Origin: Saprospiraceae bacterium
GTDB lineage: Bacteria > Bacteroidota > Bacteroidia > Chitinophagales > Saprospiraceae
Assembly (NCBI GenBank): GCA_016787525.1
Contig: JAEUUP010000165.1
Span: 1-57,278 of the forward strand
DNA: 57,278 nt
Direction of reading: 5' to 3'
Shown in pieces: positions 17,585 through 26,534 of the stretch. Within the stretch, counting starts at the first letter, position 1, and the number at the start of each line of letters is the position of its first letter. A model generated the notes under the pieces. It saw only the letters and a list, made by a program, of their open reading frames with translations. It searched no databases and was not told the origin of the DNA. Made by a program: the position numbers and the translations under genes.

Positions 17585-19474
17585 TTAATTTAAACTCGGC
17601 AAACGTGCGTTGATACCATCCAATAATTTCTGATATTCTGTCAATAAAACGCTATTTGAATAATTTTGCTTGAAAAAATCAAGTGAAGAACTGTAAAAGG
17701 CTTTCAATTTTTCACCTTCAATACGAGTACCAGTTTTACCATTTACATAAGTCAAATATTGAATAACAAAAGGCTCATAAACACCTGCGCGATTGATTCG
17801 GTCAAATTCTTTGAGCAGATTGTCTAAGTTATTGTCAATCTTATGATACTCGCCTGCCATACCTGCTGTCATTTTCAAGGCAGCACTGTATTTGGGTAAA
17901 ATCTCTAAAGAACGGTCAAAATACGGCTTCATTTCATCCAAAAGTGCCTTTTTCTGTGCGTCTGTTGCATTGGCAGGCAATTTCAAATATTTATCTTCCC
18001 ATATCGAAATGGCATAAAAACAATTGGCTCTGGCACTATTCGGCGAATATCTGATAGCCGAAGCATTGAGCGTTGCGCCACTATACCAATCAGGCACACG
18101 CATAAGAGTCTTGACCGAAAAGCCAATTAAAAGCAAACTTGCAATGCCTAAACCGACGATTTTTAGACCTTTTTCATTGTTTTTATCCAAAACTGCCGTC
18201 AACAAATACGCCACAGCAATGCAAAAACCCAATGAAGCGTGATAGACAAAACGCTCGTTCATAAACGTACCAACCGAAACAAAAATGTTTGACACAATAC
18301 TCAAAGTCGCCAAATAAAAAGCGGCTGCATAAGCCCAAACAGTGCGTTTTTGCCACCCCCTCAGTATCACAGCCACCAAACCGATGTGTAAAGCCAAAGA
18401 CAGCAGCGATTGCCAATCGCTCCAAGTCATTTTCGGAATGTGGAAAGGGTAGTAGTCGTGCGTCAGAGGATGCGGGAAAATGTGGAGTTTGAGATACAAT
18501 AATAAAGTGTAAAAAACAGTCGCCAAACGCTCGCCGAGAGACATACCATAGAATGGGTTGTTCATCAAATCCGTCACCTCTTTGCCATCGAGCAGATAGC
18601 CAATCGCATTGATACGCATCATCAAGTAAAACAAAGTACCTGCGATGACTGGCAAGGTAACTTTCAGTTTGTCACCCATAGAAGCCTTTGTGAAAAAATG
18701 AGCCGTCAGCGGCACAACTGCCAAGAATGTAATAGCACTTTCTTTTGAAAAAATACCAACTAAAAAGGTTGAAAATGAAGCAAATAGATATTTTGATGAT
18801 TTTTCATTCAAATATTTAAAGGTAAAATAAATTGCACCCAATTCGCCCAAAAGAGCTAAGATTTCGTCGCGTCCTTTGATGTTCGCCACAACTTCTGTAT
18901 GAAGCGGATGAGCAATAAACAAAGCCGTCGCGAGGGTAGGAATCGTGAAAAATTGGGCAAGTTTAGATTCGTCGTTTACCCCCTCAGTATTTTTAGGCGG
19001 AAACATAAAAAGTAACACACGATAGAGCAAAATAGCTGTCAATACATAGAGCAAAACATTGATAAAATGTCCTGCTGCCTTGTTACCTTTGCCAAACAGA
19101 CTGACCTCTGCGGCAAAAGTCGCAATACTGAGGGGGCGATAACGGTCACCTTCGAGGAGGTTTTTCTGCTCTCCCAAATAGCCTCGAAAGCTTTCATATC
19201 TGAAAATATCACCAATGCCATCGAAACCCCTTTGTGTAAATTTATTGCCCGTAATGACCATCGTATCGTCCAAAGCATAGTCGAAACGAACCGTAGAAAT
19301 ATAAAGTGCAAAAGCCAAAACAGACAAAATGGCTAAAACAAGCGCATTTTCCTTGAAAAAAGCAGACTTAACTGCCCGAATGGATGGGGTAGTTGTGCTT
19401 GCTTTAGTTGGTTGCGAAGCGGATGTTTTTACCTTGGGTTGAGTTGATGGTGTATTTTTTTTATTTTTTGACAT
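17585..19474 (-). CDS. Multi-pass GT-C glycosyltransferase-like protein (TMTC/PMT type)
   Basis: 629 aa with a basic Lys/Thr/Ser/Pro-rich cytoplasmic N-terminus (about 1-40), then roughly ten hydrophobic segments and a soluble helical C-terminal region (about 490-629) of TPR-like appearance. The motif FDYALDDTMVITGN after the first membrane segment and FIAHPLHTEVVANIKGRDEIL are hallmarks of the TMTC-type family, which transfers mannose from a lipid carrier to proteins. Role here: protein or surface glycan glycosylation, inferred. Three word copies (18357, 18980, 19126) encode ILRG, NTEG and RPLSIA. The second lies in a loop that could accommodate extra residues. Confidence 0.85.
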   Translation of the reverse strand: MSKNKKNTPSTQPKVKTSASQPTKASTTTPSIRAVKSAFFKENALVLAILSVLAFALYISTVRFDYALDDTMVITGNKFTQRGFDGIGDIFRYESFRGYLGEQKNLLEGDRYRPLSIATFAAEVSLFGKGNKAAGHFINVLLYVLTAILLYRVLLFMFPPKNTEGVNDESKLAQFFTIPTLATALFIAHPLHTEVVANIKGRDEILALLGELGAIYFTFKYLNEKSSKYLFASFSTFLVGIFSKESAITFLAVVPLTAHFFTKASMGDKLKVTLPVIAGTLFYLMMRINAIGYLLDGKEVTDLMNNPFYGMSLGERLATVFYTLLLYLKLHIFPHPLTHDYYPFHIPKMTWSDWQSLLSLALHIGLVAVILRGWQKRTVWAYAAAFYLATLSIVSNIFVSVGTFMNERFVYHASLGFCIAVAYLLTAVLDKNNEKGLKIVGLGIASLLLIGFSVKTLMRVPDWYSGATLNASAIRYSPNSARANCFYAISIWEDKYLKLPANATDAQKKALLDEMKPYFDRSLEILPKYSAALKMTAGMAGEYHKIDNNLDNLLKEFDRINRAGVYEPFVIQYLTYVNGKTGTRIEGEKLKAFYSSSLDFFKQNYSNSVLLTEYQKLLDGINARLPSLN

Positions 19475-19521
19475 ATCGTTTTATTTTTTCAGAATCATAC
19501 TGAAAATGAATCTTGAAAGTT

Positions 19522-20727
19522 TCAAACACGTTCAATAATCGTTGCCACACCCAAACCTGCACCACCACACAAGGCAATCAATGCTCGTTTTTGCCCCCGA
19601 CGTTCCAACTCATCAAGCACAGTGCCGAGCAGCATCGCGCCCGTCGCACCGAGCGGATGCCCCAAGGCAATAGCACCACCGTTGACATTCAAAATTGTGT
19701 CATCAATCTCCATATCGCGCTGAAATTTGAGAATTACAGCCGCAAAAGCCTCGTTCACTTCCCACAAATCAATGTCTTTGGGTGTCAAATTCGCTTTTTT
19801 CAACACTTTTTTTGCCGCTGCAATATGACCTAAAAGCATGATGGTTGGTTCGCAACTGACGGTTGCCGTGGCAATGACTTTGGCGCGTGGCTTCAAACCT
19901 AACGCTTTGCCTTTTTGCAAACTGCCCACCAAAACAGCAGCGGCACCATCTACAATTGCCGATGAATTGCCCGCTGTATGCACATGGCGAACGTACTCTA
20001 CTGAGGGGTATTTTTTCTGAGCCATGGCATCAAACCCCATCTCACCCAATTCGGAAAAAGAAGGCTCTAAACTTGCCAAACCATCGGACGAACAGTCAGG
20101 ACGTACACTTTCATCTTTATCCAAAATCACCAAACCGACCCAATCGCGAATAGGCGTGATAGATTTATCGAAATAACCATTACGCATCGCATTGGCTGCC
20201 CTTTGATGCGATTGTAGCGCATACGCATCCAATTCTTCGCGGCTAAAACCCTCAATCGTCGCTATCAAATCGGCTGCGACACCTTGTGGCACATAGTTGA
20301 TTTTGCCCACTACATCGGGGTCAAACAACATGGGACCATCGTCGGTGTGCATCGGAACGCGGCTCATACTTTCCACGCCACCTGCTACAATCAAGTCTTC
20401 AAGCCCTGAGCGAATTTTCATAGCTGCCAAATTCACAGCTTCCAAACCTGAACAGCAAAAACGATTGATTTGCATACCACCTACACCCTCGTCCCAATCA
20501 GCAAACAGCAACGAAGCCTTGCCAATATTGCCACCTTGATCGTCCATAGCCGTCACACAGCCGAAAATACCATCGTCCACTTGTGATGTATCAAGGTCAT
20601 TTCGGCGTTGCATTTCTTTCAGAACATCGCCTAACAAATCAATGGCTCTGACTTCGTGCAATGCACCAGAGGATTTACCTTTGCCGCGAGGCGTTCTCAC
20701 GGTATCAAAAATATAAGCATCAGTCAT
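19522..20727 (-). CDS. Acetyl-CoA acyltransferase (thiolase)
   Basis: 401 aa with the full thiolase set: nucleophilic cysteine in RFCCSGLEAVNLA (C92), NVNGGAIALGHPLGATGA with the active-site histidine, and the C-terminal CGGAGLG cysteine. It catalyses either the last thiolytic step of beta-oxidation or acetoacetyl-CoA formation; the start RTPRGKGKSSGALHEV resembles the degradative type. It is monocistronic, with no other fatty-acid genes next to it. One word copy (19999) encodes YPSVE. Confidence 0.92.
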   Translation of the reverse strand: MTDAYIFDTVRTPRGKGKSSGALHEVRAIDLLGDVLKEMQRRNDLDTSQVDDGIFGCVTAMDDQGGNIGKASLLFADWDEGVGGMQINRFCCSGLEAVNLAAMKIRSGLEDLIVAGGVESMSRVPMHTDDGPMLFDPDVVGKINYVPQGVAADLIATIEGFSREELDAYALQSHQRAANAMRNGYFDKSITPIRDWVGLVILDKDESVRPDCSSDGLASLEPSFSELGEMGFDAMAQKKYPSVEYVRHVHTAGNSSAIVDGAAAVLVGSLQKGKALGLKPRAKVIATATVSCEPTIMLLGHIAAAKKVLKKANLTPKDIDLWEVNEAFAAVILKFQRDMEIDDTILNVNGGAIALGHPLGATGAMLLGTVLDELERRGQKRALIALCGGAGLGVATIIERV

Positions 20728-20811
20728 GTCTAAAAATTTGGCACAAGTTAGGGTTTTTGTTAAAAATAAATTTCATCCGATTTACAAAAGTTGATAACCG
20801 CAAGATTCGGG

Positions 20812-20842
20812 TTGTTACCCCCTCAGTATAGTGCTATTTTTG
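20812..20842 (+). promoter_or_regulatory. Promoter of the Ada-like gene, with the repeated word as spacer
   Basis: TTG at 20812-20814, a 20-nt spacer (20815-20834) and TATTTTTG at 20835-20842 fit the Bacteroidota consensus exactly. The CCCCTCAGTA word (20819-20828) lies wholly in the spacer. The start codon ATG 20857 follows within 15 bp of the -7 box, so the leader is very short. Confidence 0.7.
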
Positions 20843-20856
20843 TATCAAAAAAAGTC

Positions 20857-21699
20857 ATGGAACAAAATTTAAACTATCAACGCATCGAACAAGCGATTCA
20901 GTTTTTGACAAAAAATGTCACACAGCAACCCGATTTAGACGATGTTGCCAAACAAGTGCATCTCAGCCCATTTCATTTTCAACGTATTTTCACAGAATGG
21001 GCAGGTATCAGTCCAAAGAAGTTTCTGCAATTTTTGACAACCGAACACCTCAAAGCAAAATTAGCTGAAACGAATAATTTGCTGGAAGCCGCCCACACTG
21101 TTGGTTTGTCGAGCCAATCGCGCGTATATGACCTTTTTGTAACGCTCGAAGCTGTGACACCCAACGAGTACAAAACCCATGGCGAAGGTATCACAATCGA
21201 GTATGGCTTCCATCCAACGCCGCTCGGTGAATGTCTTTTAGCCATGACACAACGAGGTATTTGCAGTTTGTCTTTTTTAGAAAATGGTGATAGAAAAACG
21301 GCTTTTGAAGAGGTGAGAAATAAGTGGAAAAACGCAGAATTTATTGAAAATCAATGCAATACTGAGGGGTTAGTTGCTCAGATTTTTGACGAGCAATCGT
21401 CAAACCGTAAATTCAACTTACTCGTTAAAGGTACTAATTTTCAGATAAAAGTGTGGCAAGCGTTGCTCAATATTCCGACAGGTGGAATGGTTTCGTATCA
21501 AACTATTGCAAGGGTGATAGACAATCCAAAAGCTGTGCAAGCCGTAGGATCTGCGGTTGGAGCTAATCCCATAGCGTACTTGATTCCATGTCATCGTGTG
21601 ATTCGTAAAGAAGGACAAATCGGCGAATATCATTGGGGTAGTGCGCGAAAAACGTTGATTTTGGGTAAAGAAATGACTCGAACGGCTATGTTGGCTTAA
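20857..21699 (+). CDS. AraC-type regulator fused to O6-alkylguanine-DNA methyltransferase (Ada-like)
   Basis: 280 aa from ATG 20857 (MEQNLNYQR). The N-terminal AraC HTH (about 1-100; VHLSPFHFQRIFTEWAGISPKKF) is joined to an Ogt/MGMT domain ending with the active site IPCHRVIRKEGQIG (C245 accepts the alkyl group). The N-terminal zinc domain of classical Ada is missing, so phosphotriester sensing is not expected. It repairs O6-methylguanine and probably regulates itself or other alkylation genes. The last 14 bp overlap the 3' end of the convergent nuclease gene. One word copy (21360) encodes NTEG. Confidence 0.93.
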   Translation: MEQNLNYQRIEQAIQFLTKNVTQQPDLDDVAKQVHLSPFHFQRIFTEWAGISPKKFLQFLTTEHLKAKLAETNNLLEAAHTVGLSSQSRVYDLFVTLEAVTPNEYKTHGEGITIEYGFHPTPLGECLLAMTQRGICSLSFLENGDRKTAFEEVRNKWKNAEFIENQCNTEGLVAQIFDEQSSNRKFNLLVKGTNFQIKVWQALLNIPTGGMVSYQTIARVIDNPKAVQAVGSAVGANPIAYLIPCHRVIRKEGQIGEYHWGSARKTLILGKEMTRTAMLA

Positions 21700-22618
21700 T
21701 ATTTTGTACCACTTCCAGCATCAATCCCGTCTCGTCAGCGATTTTTTGATTGGAATTATTCTTATTTTGCAACAATGTCAAGGCTTTTGCATACGCTTGT
21801 TTGGTTTTTTCAACCATTTCGGGGGTTACACGCACCAGATTTGCAATGGTATCGGTCGAGGTGATATTATTTTCAAGTAGATTGATGATAAACTCTTGAG
21901 TTTTGATGGTTGCACCTTCAATTTTACCTTCAAACTTGCCTTCTTCACTGCCTTGTTTGAAGCGTACATCTTTACGAATATCATAAATTATCGGCATGGC
22001 GTTCATGATTTTTGTTAATAATGGTTGCAAATTACGCAGACTTGAAATAATTTCCAACTGTACCAGATGTTTTTCTAATTTCAATCCGCCGTTGTCTAAC
22101 TCTTTGAGCCTGTATAAAATTTGTTCTAAAATAACTTTTTTAGATTGTCCTTTAAAGTCACATAAAACGCTCAAAATAACTTCTTCTGGATTGTTTGAGT
22201 TAATAAAAATGTCATAAGGAATTTCATACATATTGATTATCAAAAAGTTGTATTGTAGGTTGGGTAAAGACAGAGATGAAGTCATTTGGGTCACTTTTCG
22301 CTTTTTACCGATATAAACGACGACTTGACGGATAGGCAAATGATAGCTTGACCATAGCAGACTTGCATAGACTAAGTTGCGATCAAGAATATGAGCTTCG
22401 TCCTTGGTTTGCACTTCTCCATGGAAAATATAATCAAATGCGGCATCTGAATGGCAGACTCTTCTAAGCCAATCTGGCTCTCGCTCGATTGTTTTATGCA
22501 AAGTGGCTGTTACAGGCTCTGTGTTATCAAAATCTGTTATACCCAAAACCTTTGTGGCGATTGCTTTGATAAGAATTTCTGATTCCTCCTTAAAGATGCG
22601 ATCAAATTCGTTTGCCAT
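21686..22618 (-). CDS. Rpn/YhgA-like PD-(D/E)XK nuclease family protein
   Basis: 310 aa. The segment DYIFHGEVQTKDEAHILDRNLVYASLLW fits the E-x-Q nuclease core of the Rpn/DUF4351-type families, with an upstream aspartate in HSDAAFDYIF. The rest (about 200-310) is helical and contains a GSEEGKFEGKIEGA repeat typical of these proteins. Rpn proteins are linked to recombination and horizontal spread; the role here is not known. It carries no copy of the repeated word over 933 bp, consistent with later arrival. The 3' end overlaps the Ada-like gene by 14 bp. Confidence 0.8.
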   Translation of the reverse strand: MANEFDRIFKEESEILIKAIATKVLGITDFDNTEPVTATLHKTIEREPDWLRRVCHSDAAFDYIFHGEVQTKDEAHILDRNLVYASLLWSSYHLPIRQVVVYIGKKRKVTQMTSSLSLPNLQYNFLIINMYEIPYDIFINSNNPEEVILSVLCDFKGQSKKVILEQILYRLKELDNGGLKLEKHLVQLEIISSLRNLQPLLTKIMNAMPIIYDIRKDVRFKQGSEEGKFEGKIEGATIKTQEFIINLLENNITSTDTIANLVRVTPEMVEKTKQAYAKALTLLQNKNNSNQKIADETGLMLEVVQNIKPT

Positions 22619-22723
22619 TGTCTTAAAAGTTGTTTACCCTTACAGCAAAGATAAATATAAACACGGTTTTTACGGCATTGAAAAATTAATTTTTATTATT
22701 AAAATATTGAAAAACAGTAATTT

Positions 22724-24184
22724 ATGAAAATTTTTGAAACTTTAGCTTATGAAGAAACACTCGACCCTGAAGATTGGAAAGTCGTTAGACAATTGGCTCA
22801 TACGATGGTGGACGATATGTTTGATTATCTCGAAAATGTGAAAAATCGCCCTGTTTGGACTCCGATTACTGAGGGGGCTAAAAATGCTCTCAATCAACCC
22901 TTGCCCATCGAACCAATGATGCCAGAACACGTTTATGAAGAGTTCAAAGCGCATATTCTACCGTTCAATATGGGCAATGTGCATCCCCGTTTTTGGTCGT
23001 GGGTCAATGGCAATGGAACGGCGATGGGTATGATGGCAGATATGCTCGCTTCCGGTATGAATCCCAACAATACAATTGGTGAACATGCAGGGCAATATGT
23101 TGAACGTCAAGTTATTACATGGTTGAAAGCTATGTTCAATTACCCCTCAGTAGGTAGTGGCCTGTTGGTGAGTGGTGGCTCGGTAGCGAATATTACGGCT
23201 ATTATCGTAGCACGTAATCATTTTGACCAACAAATTAGAAATGCTGGAAATGCAGCTGTTGGCGGTCTATTGACTATGTATTGCTCTTCAGAAACGCATA
23301 ATTGTATGATGAAAGCCGCTGATGTTATTGGCGTTGGTAGCGACAATTTAAGGAAAATTCCAGTTGATTCGGATTTTCAAATAAATGTGGTAGCGTTGGA
23401 ACAAGCTATTTTAGAGGACAAAAAGGCAGGAAAAGTCCCTTTTTGCATTGTAGGGAACGCAGGGACAGTCAATACAGGTGCGATTGACCCCCTCAGTACA
23501 TTGCAAAATTTGGCAACAGAATACGGGCTTTGGTTTCATGTGGACGGCGCATTCGGTGCTTTGGCAAAACTCGACGCTGCCTTTGGCGAACGCCTTAAAG
23601 CCATCGAAACGGCTGACAGTGTAGCATTTGACTTGCATAAATGGATGTATATGAACTATGAAGTCGGCTGTGTTTTAGTACGCGATGAAAATATACATCG
23701 CTCGGCTTTTGCTCAAGCAGCCTCGTATTTGGCACATCATGAGCGTGGTTTGGCAAGTGGTATTGAGCCACGCAGCAATTTTGGCTTAGAGTTATCGCGC
23801 AATTTTAAAGCCTTGAAAGTATGGATGTTGTTGAAAGAACATGGTATCGAAAAATACCGCCGATTGATTAGGCAAAACATCGCTCAAATCAAATATTTAT
23901 CAGAACTTATTGATAATCAAATGTTTTTAGAGCGTTTGTCAGAGCCAGTGATGAATGTTTTGTGTTTTCGATTCAATCCAAAAAATATGTCTGATGAGCA
24001 TTTGAATATGCTAAACAAAGAAATTTTGATGCGTTTACATGAGCATGGTATTGCCGCACCATCTTATGGTTTGCTAAACGGTAAATACGCCATTCGAGTA
24101 GCCAATGTCAATCACCGAAGTCGAAAAGAGGATTTTGAAGCTTTGGTTGAGGGCGTAGTGAAGCTCGGCCAAGAGTTGATTTGA
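22724..24184 (+). CDS. PLP-dependent amino acid decarboxylase (group II)
   Basis: 486 aa. It contains HPRFWSWVNGNGTAMGMMADML and NPNNTIGEHAGQYVERQVI near the N-terminus, then VSGGSVANITA, the PLP-binding AFGALAKLDA, and the Schiff-base lysine in FDLHKWMYMNYEVGC. This is the aromatic-L-amino-acid / glutamate decarboxylase fold. Substrate candidates are tyrosine, tryptophan, aspartate or DOPA. It is a single gene followed by a strong terminator. Three word copies (22867, 23143, 23489) are 276 and 346 bp apart and encode ITEG, YPSVG and DPLST. Confidence 0.9.
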   Translation: MKIFETLAYEETLDPEDWKVVRQLAHTMVDDMFDYLENVKNRPVWTPITEGAKNALNQPLPIEPMMPEHVYEEFKAHILPFNMGNVHPRFWSWVNGNGTAMGMMADMLASGMNPNNTIGEHAGQYVERQVITWLKAMFNYPSVGSGLLVSGGSVANITAIIVARNHFDQQIRNAGNAAVGGLLTMYCSSETHNCMMKAADVIGVGSDNLRKIPVDSDFQINVVALEQAILEDKKAGKVPFCIVGNAGTVNTGAIDPLSTLQNLATEYGLWFHVDGAFGALAKLDAAFGERLKAIETADSVAFDLHKWMYMNYEVGCVLVRDENIHRSAFAQAASYLAHHERGLASGIEPRSNFGLELSRNFKALKVWMLLKEHGIEKYRRLIRQNIAQIKYLSELIDNQMFLERLSEPVMNVLCFRFNPKNMSDEHLNMLNKEILMRLHEHGIAAPSYGLLNGKYAIRVANVNHRSRKEDFEALVEGVVKLGQELI

Positions 24185-24191
24185 GAACAAT

Positions 24192-24236
24192 AAAAAAGCC
24201 GTCCCGATGAGTTAGATTAATCGGAACGGCTTTTTT
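24192..24236. terminator. Bidirectional terminator between the decarboxylase and porX
   Basis: 17-bp arms (24192-24208 and 24220-24236) with one mismatch and an 11-nt loop. A T-run follows on the plus strand and an A-run precedes. The porX stop codon touches its edge. Confidence 0.85.
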
Positions 24237-25795
24237 TATTTTGATTTCAACCGAATCACAGGGCAAATCAGCTCCTCCAACGAAATACCGCCGTGCTGAA
24301 ACGTATTGCGGTAGTAGTTGTTGTAGTGATTGTAATTATTCGGATACAAGAAATAAACGTCTTCTTTTGCAAAAATAAATGTCGAACTCACATTTGGACG
24401 GGGCAAACCAGCCGCTTTCGGGTCTTTTATTTCTAATACATCACGTTTGTCATATTGCAGATTGCGACCCACTTTATAGCGCAAATTTGTCGTTGTTTCT
24501 TTGTCAGCAACCACTTTTGAGGGCGTTTTGACACGAATCGTACCGTGGTCGGTCGTAACAAAAAGGCGCACATTTTTGCTTGCCAACTTCTGCAAAGCCG
24601 CATAAAGTGGCGAATTTTGAAACCAAGAACGTGTCAATGACCGATAGGCTTTTTCGTCGCCAGCCAATTCTTTCAACACTTCCATTTCTGTCCGAGCATG
24701 GCTCAACATGTCAATAAAATTATAGACAATGACCGTAAAATCATTTTTTAAATAATTTAAAACATTGTCTTCCAATTGTTTACCATGTGCCACGTTGGTA
24801 ATTTTCACATAGTCAAACTTCCACGGCTTACGCTGTATTTTTTGAATATTCTCAGCCAGTAATTCTCCTTCATAGAGATTTTTGCCGCCTTCTTCATTGT
24901 CGTTAACCCACCATTTGGGGTAACGGGTTTCAATGTCAGCGGGCATCATGCCTGCAAAAATGGCATTGCGGCTGTATTGTGTCGAAGCGGGTAGGATGGC
25001 GTAGAAAAAATCTTCTTCTTCCACTCTGAATAACTCTGTGATGATGGGTTCAATTACTTTCCATTGGTCAAAACGCAAATTGTCCAGCAACAACATGACT
25101 GAGGGGATGCCATCGCCTACGTGAGGGAATATCTTGTTTTTCAATAAGTTATAACTCATGGTTGGTGCTTTGTCGCGTTTTGGACCGAGCCAATCGAGAT
25201 AGTTTTTGACCACATATTTTGAAAACTCGGTATTCGCTTCGGCTTTTTGTGTGGACAAAATCTCTGACATGTCGTCAGAGCCACTTGAATCTAAACGCAG
25301 TTCCCAACCAATGAGTTTTTTATAGACATCCACCCATTCTTCATAGTTCAAACCGCTTTGAATTTGCATAAACAGCTCACGAAATGACTGTTGGTAACTT
25401 TGGGTTGTCCGTTCGGAAACCAAACGTTTGTTGTCAATAATACGCTTCAAAGTCAGCAAAATCTGGTTCGGATTGACGGGTTTGATGAGATAATCGGCGA
25501 TTTGTTGCCCAATCGCATCTTCCATGACGTGTTCCGCTTCATTTTTCGTAATCATCACGATGGGCAAATTGGGCTGCATCTCTTTGATGCGCCCGAGGGT
25601 TTCCAGGCCCGTCAAACCAGGCATAGATTCATCCAAAAATACCACATCAATATCACGCGATTGCTCACATTCTTCGAGTGCATCGTAACCATTTGACACG
25701 GTCACGACTTCATAGCCTTTTTTTTCAAGAAAGAGTTTATGCGGTTTCAGGAGGTCAATTTCGTCGTCCGCCCACAAGATTTTTATTTTATCCAT
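24236..25795 (-). CDS. porX: T9SS regulator PorX: response regulator with PglZ domain
   Basis: 519 aa. The receiver domain (1-120) has the acidic pocket D10-D11, phosphoacceptor D55 (VVFLDESMPG) and lysine in YLIKPVNP. An effector of the PglZ (alkaline-phosphatase-like) family follows from about 200, with MLLLDNLRFDQW, ILPASTQYSRNAIFAGMMP, and a DHG metal motif in LFVTTDHGTIRVKTPS. In P. gingivalis PorX, with PorY and SigP, controls T9SS genes. A GldD lipoprotein and an ECF sigma in this window fit that role. Word copy 25097 (GACTGAGGGG variant) encodes IPSVM at the conserved PglZ core. Confidence 0.92.
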   Translation of the reverse strand: MDKIKILWADDEIDLLKPHKLFLEKKGYEVVTVSNGYDALEECEQSRDIDVVFLDESMPGLTGLETLGRIKEMQPNLPIVMITKNEAEHVMEDAIGQQIADYLIKPVNPNQILLTLKRIIDNKRLVSERTTQSYQQSFRELFMQIQSGLNYEEWVDVYKKLIGWELRLDSSGSDDMSEILSTQKAEANTEFSKYVVKNYLDWLGPKRDKAPTMSYNLLKNKIFPHVGDGIPSVMLLLDNLRFDQWKVIEPIITELFRVEEEDFFYAILPASTQYSRNAIFAGMMPADIETRYPKWWVNDNEEGGKNLYEGELLAENIQKIQRKPWKFDYVKITNVAHGKQLEDNVLNYLKNDFTVIVYNFIDMLSHARTEMEVLKELAGDEKAYRSLTRSWFQNSPLYAALQKLASKNVRLFVTTDHGTIRVKTPSKVVADKETTTNLRYKVGRNLQYDKRDVLEIKDPKAAGLPRPNVSSTFIFAKEDVYFLYPNNYNHYNNYYRNTFQHGGISLEELICPVIRLKSK

Positions 25796-25983
25796 AAAAT
25801 GAAATGGGAAATTGTTTGAAAAGAGAAAGTTTAAACTTGTTTATTTGTCCTTAACGATGGGCAAGCAAAATTTATTTAGTGTGTCATAAAAAAATGACCC
25901 CCTCAGTATGGTGTCAGAAAATAAGCAGAATGCTGTTTTTTGAGCAAAACAATATGAAACTACCTATTTTAAATTAAGCGTGA

Positions 25984-26018
25984 AAATCATCCGATGACTT
26001 CAAATCATCGGATGATTT
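25984..26018 (-). terminator. Terminator after the DUF3127 gene
   Basis: Perfect 14-bp arms (25984-25997 and 26005-26018) with a 7-nt loop and A-rich flank on the plus strand, giving a U tract for minus-strand transcripts. Confidence 0.75.
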
Positions 26019-26030
26019 GTCTCCAAATGA

Positions 26031-26447
26031 CTAAAACGGTAAATCATCTTCACCCGCCGTTTTGAATGGCTCATCCGCCAAAGAAGGGAAGTCGCTGCTC
26101 GGTGGAGGAGGCGTAGAAGTTGTTGTTGTGGCTGTTTGTTGCACTTGTTGAACAGGTTTTGCTGTAGCCGTTGCTTCACCGCCACCTTTTTCTAAACGCC
26201 ACGCTGTCAAATTGGTAAAAAACTTACCTTGCCACTCACGTCCACTCAAATCAAAGTGAACCTTCATTTCTTCGCCTTCATTATAATTTTCTAACAACTG
26301 ACAACGATCTTGAGTCAATTGAAATTTGACAAGTTGTGGATAATTGCCTTCTACAACCTCTAAAACAAACTCACGTGTTTGAAATGTTGGAGATTTACTC
26401 TCTGCTGGAAATTTCCTATACAATTTACCGACTACTTCGAAAGACAT
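26031..26447 (-). CDS. DUF3127 protein with SSB-like acidic tail
   Basis: 138 aa. Residues 1-90 match the DUF3127 pattern (MSFEVVGKLYRKFPAES, FQTREFVLEV, NEGEEMKVHFDLSGREWQGKFFTNLTAWRLEK), a likely OB fold. A Thr/Gln/Pro-rich linker then leads to an acidic C-terminal tip, AGEDDLPF. The ending almost duplicates that of SSB, encoded at 8124-8642 (GGNDLPF). The domain plan is therefore that of a small SSB-like protein. The function is unproven. It is transcribed alone ahead of a terminator, with no word copy. Confidence 0.88.
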   Translation of the reverse strand: MSFEVVGKLYRKFPAESKSPTFQTREFVLEVVEGNYPQLVKFQLTQDRCQLLENYNEGEEMKVHFDLSGREWQGKFFTNLTAWRLEKGGGEATATAKPVQQVQQTATTTTSTPPPPSSDFPSLADEPFKTAGEDDLPF

Positions 26448-26534
26448 ATCTTGATTGATTATTGATTAATGACTATTGATTATTTCTAAAAATTGCCCAA
26501 AGATAGTATTTAAATGGGCAAAAACGACCAATAC

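Noticed and set aside
21686-22618. Insertion sequence carrying the Rpn-like nuclease
   Set aside because: No terminal inverted repeats or duplications flank the gene, and it overlaps the end of its neighbour smoothly.
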